From positions 22,120,822 through 22,184,821 of the forward strand of contig CAIIXF020000008.1 of NCBI GenBank assembly GCA_903813345.2: a stretch of 64,000 nt of DNA, read 5' to 3'. Shown piece after piece: positions 60,001 through 64,000 of the stretch. Both the position numbers and the translations under genes were made by a program. How positions within the stretch are numbered: the first letter of the stretch is position 1; each line of letters opens with the position of its first letter. The stretch comes from Owenia fusiformis (lineage: Eukaryota > Annelida > Polychaeta > Sabellida > Oweniidae). Under the pieces are notes generated by a model. It saw only the letters and a program-made list of their open reading frames with translations, was not told the origin of the DNA and did not search any database.

Positions 60001-61522
60001 ACGTGACTGAAAGTCTCGTAAAGTATCGAAAAATAACGAAATTTATCGAATGTGGCATTCGGTATTTACCGAATATAAATAATTTAAATACCGAATGTAC
60101 AAATAATTAATTGAAATATACGTGCGTTAAGGAAAACAAATAGATTCGCTGCATCACACAAATACATGTACACTGTGTATAAATATCAAATGTGAATGCC
60201 AACACAAAGAACAAGTGAAACTATTTAGCGAATATAAATTGTATAGATTATTACATTCGATAAAATAAAAAACATTCGATAGATTTGGTAAATGTTTGGT
60301 AAATTGTTTGTTTTATTTGGTATTTATGGAATATTTAATGTACCAAATGAAGAAGCAGTTTAAACACCATACAAGTACATGTAATGTGTTAATGTGTTTG
60401 TCACATATCAAATGTAAAACATCTTTAGAATGTTATGTACTACTGTGTCGTTATATTATTTTTCTAAAAATTAAATAATGTTAGTTTGTTTACTGTTATA
60501 AATAACCATTATACTGTATTTAAAAACTGAATTAAAATTGGAATAGTCTATGTATTAGATTTGATAATTGAGAATACTTTTCATATCAACCAAATATTTA
60601 AAATATTACATTAAAAACTAATTTATCAAGTAAACTCATGTCTGAATGAAAAAAAACATTCAAAATCATTATGAAAATAAAAGCAAATAATATTATCTTA
60701 CAAATCAAAGAATTTATGAAAAACTAAAAACCAAACAATCTGAAAATACATGTTATTTATGAAAAAGAAATATAATTATATGAATTTCTTTATCTTAACA
60801 TTGAAACCAATACAATGAAATTAACTCACAAAACTTTTGTTTTATATGTTTACCTTTTCCAGAGCTAAATATAACATATATCTTGTAAATATTAGGTTCC
60901 ACTTGCAATGTTTATCACACTGAAATTTTGAATCATTGAACCATTTGTTTGATATAAAAAATTCATTCAAAAATTCAGCAGTATTGTAAAATTCAATTAT
61001 GAAAGTAGTGTTTTAAAATATGTGCAAAAATGTATCTTAAAACCCAAAATTACAGTTGTTAAAATTATAGTTGAAATATTGAAATAAAACTACATTTTGA
61101 AGAACAAAACTTTTCCTGAATACAACAAGGTTTTATTGAATTTGTATAGATGAATGAAGAAGAATAAGAAAGTATTACACTTAGATTATCAACAAATAAA
61201 CACCTTACCCAGCAAGAATTGGTATCATTTGTAAATTAGGGTATTCCCGTGAATCTTCATCTGTCAATACTGTATCAGATCCCACATAATCTACATCCTT
61301 CCCATCTAATCCTTTGATATGTTTTTTCCCTACTGAGCTACCCACACTCTCATAGATCATGTTTAAGTTGACAAAGTTTTGTCTGTATGTCTTGTATATA
61401 GCAATCCAGACATTATAAACTCTTGCTGGAAAAGAGGCTCCTGATCCTTGAAGATTAACATTCAGTTTTGATTCAATATCAAACAAGCAAAGCAAAAATA
61501 TGAAGCAGTGTGTGAGTCTCAT
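54058..61522 (-). CDS. Receptor guanylate cyclase with PstS-like phosphate-binding ectodomain
   Basis: Three exons (61209-61522, 56285-58856, 54058-54135) join with GT-AG borders and matching phases into 987 residues. Residues 1-18 are a signal peptide. Residues 24 to about 375 are homologous to bacterial PstS (GSGASFPARVY, YESVGSSVG, VDYVGSD, VVLAFNIPGIKS, RADKSGTTYLFTS, IGYISVSEAVQYG). The positions that contact phosphate in E. coli PstS are kept: S30 (Thr there), F31, S62, D83, R161, S165, G166, T167. One membrane helix lies at about 382-404. The kinase-homology domain (about 435-724) has HGNL and DWE instead of HRDL and DFG, so it is a pseudokinase. The coiled linker is about 737-772. The cyclase domain (about 795-975) has metal D802 and D846, guanine-selecting E842 and C914, and N921/R925; the last exon adds GKGALKTYWL. 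Inferred role: extracellular ligand binding (perhaps phosphate) raising cGMP. Confidence 0.9.
55900..56140. mobile_element. Truncated copy of the CCGT/ATGGCC element
   Basis: Shares GGCAACCATTTTGAAAAATGG-like and TTTTGTTCATATTTGGTATG phrases and the end TTTGATGGGATTTGCTACG with 36140-37175. The 5' part is missing. Confidence 0.6.
59150..59453. mobile_element. MITE with CACTGGTGATCC ends
   Basis: CACTGGTGATCCACTCGA at the left and TCGAGCGGATCACCAGTG at the right are near-exact complements. AAAATA flanks both sides. An inner inverted pair (AAGTTACATAAATGGTAT) lies at about 59362 and 59414. It lies in the cyclase intron 1. Confidence 0.7.
59575..60310. repeat. Stretch rich in TTACCGAAT / ATTCGGTAA
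   Basis: TACCGAA, ATTCGGTA, ATTCGATA and related words occur more than a dozen times in both senses over about 700 bp of the cyclase intron. This suggests a decayed palindrome-rich element. No coding capacity. The rest of the intron to 61200 is plain AT-rich sequence. Confidence 0.45.
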
Positions 61523-61576
61523 TGTTTCTATTGCTCTGTCCAATGTTTTACTTTATGAATGTTGTGTTGAATGTGT

Positions 61577-61607
61577 TTATATATAATTGCCTATCGCTGT
61601 GACGTCA
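61577..61607 (-). promoter_or_regulatory. TATA box and CRE before exon copy 1
   Basis: On the minus strand TGACGTCA (61600-61607) is followed by TATATAAA (61577-61584), about 55 bases before the ATG at 61522. The geometry fits a core promoter with a CREB/ATF site. Confidence 0.5.
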
Positions 61608-62288
61608 TTTTGAGTGAGAGTAATGTGATCTTTGGGTCTAATATATATTTTCCTTCTGATTTGTTAATTAGATCTTATTTCATAAATATTATATTTATTT
61701 ACCATTTACTGCTTCGTGTATCAATCTTCATTTGTGTAGTTTGGAGTAAAACCATGCCAATTTTACTTCCTGTAAATTGTCCCTAGGTTTAAAAAACTGG
61801 CATTGATTAACCGCCACCTACAGGTTCACACTTCATACAATAGGTAACAATAAGAAACAGCAAACAATTCAAATTTGAATGTGGAATCATCTTCGCTTTT
61901 ATTGAATAATTATGATTATAAATATTAAAAAGCCAGCAAAAAGTTCTAAATCTTTTTTTAGTCATACCTTCCCCAAACTTATGTAGGCGGCAAAGTATGC
62001 GTGAGAGTGCAGAACTGTAAGTCCTGGTGTTTGATAAGCAATATCTTTGATCTTACTTCTGAATCAACCTGTATATTTGTGTAAATTATCTTTTGTTTCA
62101 AGTGAAAGCAAAGGATATTTACAGTGAAGTATTCAACATTTACCCAAATTTGATAAGGCTTTATAAACATTCATTCAATATTCAATTACAGGTTAGAATA
62201 ATAAAATACATAACAAAACCTCTAAATGAAAGGAGAACAAGAATAAGAATGAATTATTTTGAAATCATGAAAGGAATGAACATCTTAC

Positions 62289-62602
62289 CCAGCAAGAATT
62301 GGTATCAATTGTAAATTGGGATGTTCCTGTAGTTCTATGTCTGTCAACTCCGAGTCAGATCCCGCATAATCTACATCCTTCCCATCTAATCCTTTGATAT
62401 GTTTTTTCCCTACTGAGCTACCCACACTCTCATAGATCATGTTTAAGTTGACAAAGTTTTGTCTGTATGTCTTGTATATAGCAATCCAGACATTATAAAC
62501 TCTTGCTGGAAAAGAGGCTCCTGATCCATGAAGATTAACATTCAGTTTTGATTCAATATCACACAAGCAAAGCAAAAATATGAAGCAGTTTGTAAGTCTC
62601 AT
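62289..62602 (-). CDS. Second copy of the PstS-cyclase first exon
   Basis: A 314-bp copy of the exon at 61209-61522 with an intact start codon, signal peptide (MRLTNCFIFLLCLCDIES) and phase-2 donor (GG|GTAAGA). All ligand positions in this half are kept (S30, F31, S62, D83). Changes from copy 1 cluster after the ligand Asp: SELTDIELQEHPNLQL replaces TVLTDEDSREYPNLQM. No second copy of the downstream exons follows it before copy 1. It is therefore either an alternative first exon of the 54058-61522 gene or a partial duplicate. Confidence 0.75.
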
Positions 62603-62733
62603 TGTTTCTATTGCTCAGTACAATGTTTTTGTTGTGTCTGATCGGCTATGAAGCAGTTTGTGAATTTCATCGTTTCTATTGCTCAGTACAATGTTTTACT
62701 TTATGAATGTGGTGTGAGATATGTGCTTATGTG

Positions 62734-62761
62734 TTTATATATGCCTATTGCTGTGACGTCA
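62734..62761 (-). promoter_or_regulatory. TATA box and CRE before exon copy 2
   Basis: The same block as before copy 1: TGACGTCA at 62754-62761 and TATATAAA at 62734-62741. It is about 130 bases before the ATG at 62602, because a duplicated scrap of about 70 bp of exon start lies between. Confidence 0.48.
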
Positions 62762-63441
62762 TTTTGAGTGAGAGTAATGTGATCTTTGGGTCTAATATAT
62801 AGTTTCCTTCTGATTTGTTAATTAGATTTTATTTCATAAATATTATATTTATTTACCATTTACTGCTTCGTGTATCAATCTTCATTTGTGTAGTTTGGAG
62901 TAAAACCATGCCAATTTTACTTCCTGTAAATTGTCCCTAGGTTTAAAAACTGGCTTTGATTAACCGCCACCTACAGGTTCACACTTCATACAATAGGTAA
63001 CAATAAGAAACAGCAAACAATTCAAATTTGAATGTGGAATCATCTTCGCTTTTATTGAATAATTATGATTATAGATATTAAAAAGCCAGCAAAAAGTTCT
63101 AAATCTTTTTTTAGTCATACCTTCCCCAAACTTATGTAGGCGGCAAAGTATGCGTGAGAGTGCAGAACTGTAAGTCCTGGTGTTTGATAAGCAATATCTT
63201 TGATCTTACTTCTGAATCAACCTGTATATTTGTGTAAATTATCTTTTGTTTCAAGTGAAAGCAAAGGATATTTACAGTGAAGTATTCAACATTTACCCAA
63301 ATCTGATAAGGCTTTATAAACATTCATTCGATATTCAATTACAGGTTAGAATAATAAAACACATAACAAAACCTCTAAATGAAAGGAGAACAAGAATAAG
63401 AATGAATTATTTTGAAATCATGAAAGGAATGAACATCTTAC

Positions 63442-63755
63442 CCAGCAAGAATTGGTATCAATTGTAAATTGGGATGTTCCTGTAGTTCTATGTCTGTCAA
63501 CTCCGAGTCAGATCCCGCATAATCTACATCCTTCCCATCTAATCCTTTGATATGTTTTTTCCCTACTGAGCTACCCACACTCTCATAGATCATGTTTAAG
63601 TTGACAAAGTTTTGTCTGTATGTCTTGTATATAGCAATCCAGACATTATAAACTCTTGCTGGAAAAGAGGCTCCTGATCCTTGAAGATTAACATTCAGTT
63701 TTGATTCAATATCACACAAGCAAAGCAAAAATATGAAGCAGTTTGTAAGTCTCAT
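63442..63755 (-). CDS. Third copy of the PstS-cyclase first exon
   Basis: Again 314 bp with an intact ATG and donor. The protein differs from copy 2 at one visible site (NLQGSG instead of NLHGSG). It lies in a repeat unit of about 1.15 kb that also carries identical intergenic sequence. Upstream it lacks the TATA/CRE block seen before copies 1 and 2; a CCGT-type element begins about 120 bp away. Confidence 0.72.
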
Positions 63756-63874
63756 TGTTTCTATTGTTTAGTACATTGTTGTTTCTGATCGGCTATGTTG
63801 ATATATGACTGTCTTGACTGATGTTATCCATATTAGAAACACTGAATTTGTTTATTTGATGGATTGTGCAAATT

Positions 63875-64000
63875 ATTATGCCATCCAATGAAGTTTGTGG
63901 GGATATGGAGAACAGCTCTATCCGTCTGTCTGTCTATCTGTATGTCCATCCGTACGCCTGTCTGTCCATGCAGCAATAACTCAAATATAGTTGGAGCAAT
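63875..64000. mobile_element. Start of another CCGT/ATGGCC element at the window edge
   Basis: GCCATCCAATGAAGTTTGTGG, a CTGTCTGTC/CCATCCGT tract and GCAATAACTCAAATA match the start of the element at 36140. It lies just upstream of the third copy of the cyclase first exon and runs off the window. Confidence 0.6.

Larger units (their letters stand above)
61523..63755 (-). repeat. Tandem units of ~1.08 and ~1.15 kb carrying the first exon
   Basis: The exon copies start 1080 and 1153 bp apart. The intervening sequence is nearly identical; for example 61979-62170 and 63132-63323 encode the same chance peptide. The extra length in the second unit is a partial copy of the exon start (GAAGCAGTTTGTGAATTTCAT) at about 62640-62700. 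Confidence 0.85.

Noticed and set aside
54058-61522. PstS sequence as bacterial contamination
   Set aside because: The PstS-like domain is split by a spliceosomal intron and fused in frame to an animal receptor cyclase.

Overview
This is an intron-rich, AT-rich animal genome window. Gene structures use GT-AG introns, and the introns are packed with short inverted-repeat (MITE-like) elements. Gene content (TBP, UBXN1, a DHHC palmitoyltransferase, a leucine-rich-repeat protein, exportin-5 and a receptor guanylate cyclase) and the repeat style suggest an invertebrate metazoan, possibly a lophotrochozoan (mollusc, annelid or brachiopod). The species cannot be fixed from the sequence.

Layout. Positions 501-6516 (minus): 5' part of the TATA-box-binding protein gene, running off the left edge. 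About 550 bp away, head to head, UBXN1 (plus, 7073-26687) can be read completely as ten exons coding 338 aa. Its introns hold mariner-, pogo-, hAT- and TTAA-type non-autonomous elements, a 4 kb element with ~1 kb inverted arms, and a 5'-truncated LINE. Positions 29202-30149 (minus): an intronless-looking DHHC palmitoyltransferase. It probably shares a promoter with a plus-strand leucine-rich-repeat gene (coding 34448-35218), whose first exon is likely non-coding. Positions 30.9-32.6 kb hold a complex minisatellite. Exportin-5 (plus) starts at 39709; nine coding exons (363 aa, about the first third) end at 48900, and the rest is not in the window. One XPO5 intron holds a processed retrocopy with a 16-bp target duplication and a poly(A) tail, which was itself later hit by a transposon.

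The most unusual locus is 54058-63755 (minus). It encodes a single-pass receptor guanylate cyclase whose ectodomain is homologous to PstS, the phosphate-binding protein of bacterial Pst transporters. The residues that contact phosphate in E. coli PstS are conserved. The order is signal peptide, PstS-like domain, one membrane helix, kinase-homology pseudokinase, coiled linker and guanylate cyclase, 987 aa in three exons. The first exon, which encodes the signal peptide and N-terminal lobe with half of the ligand residues, is present three times in tandem. Each copy has an intact start and splice donor, and at least two have their own TATA box and CRE. This looks like an animal phosphate (or other oxyanion) sensor wired to cGMP, possibly with alternative first exons. 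I do not know of a description of it.

Stretches with no recognised gene: 10.8-12.3 kb, 26.7-29.2 kb, 32.6-34.3 kb, 35.2-39.7 kb and 48.9-54.0 kb. They hold repeats (listed) or AT-rich sequence in which I see nothing.
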